A stretch of DNA of 16,105 bases from Desulfocapsa sp. (lineage in GTDB: Bacteria > Desulfobacterota > Desulfobulbia > Desulfobulbales > Desulfocapsaceae), in contig JAOZKX010000009.1 in NCBI GenBank assembly GCA_029935135.1, forward strand, positions 1-16,105, in the 5' to 3' direction. Position numbers and translations under genes: made by a program. The notes beneath the pieces are model-generated. The model saw only the letters and a list, made by a program, of their open reading frames with translations. It had not been told where the DNA came from and did not search any database. Positions 15,950 through 16,105 of the stretch are shown here, one piece after another (position 1 is the stretch's first letter; each line of letters opens with the position of its first letter).

Positions 15950-16105
15950 ATGTATTGTAATCAATGTGAACAAACCGCCAAGGGCGTTGCATGCACCACC
16001 ATTGGTGTTTGTGGAAAAAATGAGGCTGTTGCCGGTCTTGAGGATCTGCTCACCCATGCTGTACAGGGACTCTGTATTGTCGCTGAAGCCGGCCGTAAAG
16101 TAAAT
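15950..16105 (+). CDS. hcp: hybrid cluster protein (hydroxylamine reductase), N-terminal part, cut by window end
   Basis: The 52 visible codons match the start of hybrid cluster protein, a cytoplasmic Fe-S-O enzyme first described as hydroxylamine reductase and now linked to nitric oxide reduction and protein S-nitrosylation under anaerobic nitrosative stress. The N-terminal cluster ligands are C3, C6, C15 and C21, spaced CX2CX8CX5C. That is the class I pattern of strict anaerobes such as Desulfovibrio, which binds a [4Fe-4S] cluster; E. coli has a longer middle gap and a [2Fe-2S] cluster. The following EAVAGLEDLLTHAVQGLCIVAEAGR is the typical first helix pair. AGGAG lies 9 bases before the ATG. 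The hybrid-cluster domain lies beyond the window. The FNR/HcpR-type site upstream fits regulation by nitrosative stress. Confidence 0.95.
   Translation, partial: MYCNQCEQTAKGVACTTIGVCGKNEAVAGLEDLLTHAVQGLCIVAEAGRKVN

Noticed and set aside
1..16105. tRNA, rRNA, CRISPR arrays, IS ends and riboswitches
   Set aside because: No cloverleaf, regularly spaced repeats, transposase frames or known riboswitch cores were recognised by eye; a covariance-model search would be the decisive check.

Overview
The window looks like chromosomal DNA from an anaerobic, sulfate-reducer-like member of Desulfobacterota, plausibly of the Desulfobulbales. This is an inference from gene content: a class I (4Fe-4S type) hybrid cluster protein behind an HcpR/FNR-like site, a PEP-CTERM protein, a Cache-HAMP-GAF-HD-GYP receptor and a Spy-like KWW-motif periplasmic protein. 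No phage, IS, CRISPR, rRNA or tRNA gene was seen.

Positions 1-1546 hold a compact operon of an ECF sigma factor, a single-pass membrane protein placed as its anti-sigma factor, and a secreted Spy/CpxP-type protein with two LTxxQ motifs. The layout resembles the CnrYXH logic, in which a periplasmic four-helix sensor controls an anti-sigma/sigma pair. Positions 1717-2703 encode an A+T-rich lipoprotein with a deacetylase-like GHE/HHH motif. Positions 2874-3473 are one open frame for a secreted protein of unknown function, broken by a single in-frame TAG. Its tail overlaps the convergent topB by 7 bp.

Positions 3467-5542 (minus strand) are topB, DNA topoisomerase III. Divergent from it, 5682-7364 encodes a membrane-anchored TPM-domain protein with C-terminal TPR-like repeats. 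It is followed by a striking double palindrome that can act as a terminator or as an operator for the next promoter. Positions 7503-8258 encode a secreted PEP-CTERM protein. A hairpin at 8276-8322 separates it from the convergent minus-strand block.

The minus-strand block runs from 14842 down to 8322: a double-domain RNase HI whose second domain has lost its catalytic residues, then 22 bp later a 1000-residue Cache-HAMP-GAF-HD-GYP cyclic-di-GMP phosphodiesterase with a large insertion inside the HD-GYP fold, then glycogen phosphorylase. Joint transcription of the first two is likely from spacing; inclusion of glgP is possible.

On the plus strand, a class I SAM methyltransferase (14975-15802) is followed by hcp, cut by the window edge. 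An FNR/HcpR-type dyad overlaps the methyltransferase stop codon and sits at the class II activator distance from a -10-like hexamer, suggesting nitrosative-stress control of hcp.

No single new system is proven. The best leads are the sigma/anti-sigma/Spy module, the RNase HI with a pseudo-catalytic twin, the HD-GYP insertion, and the TAG-interrupted secreted gene.
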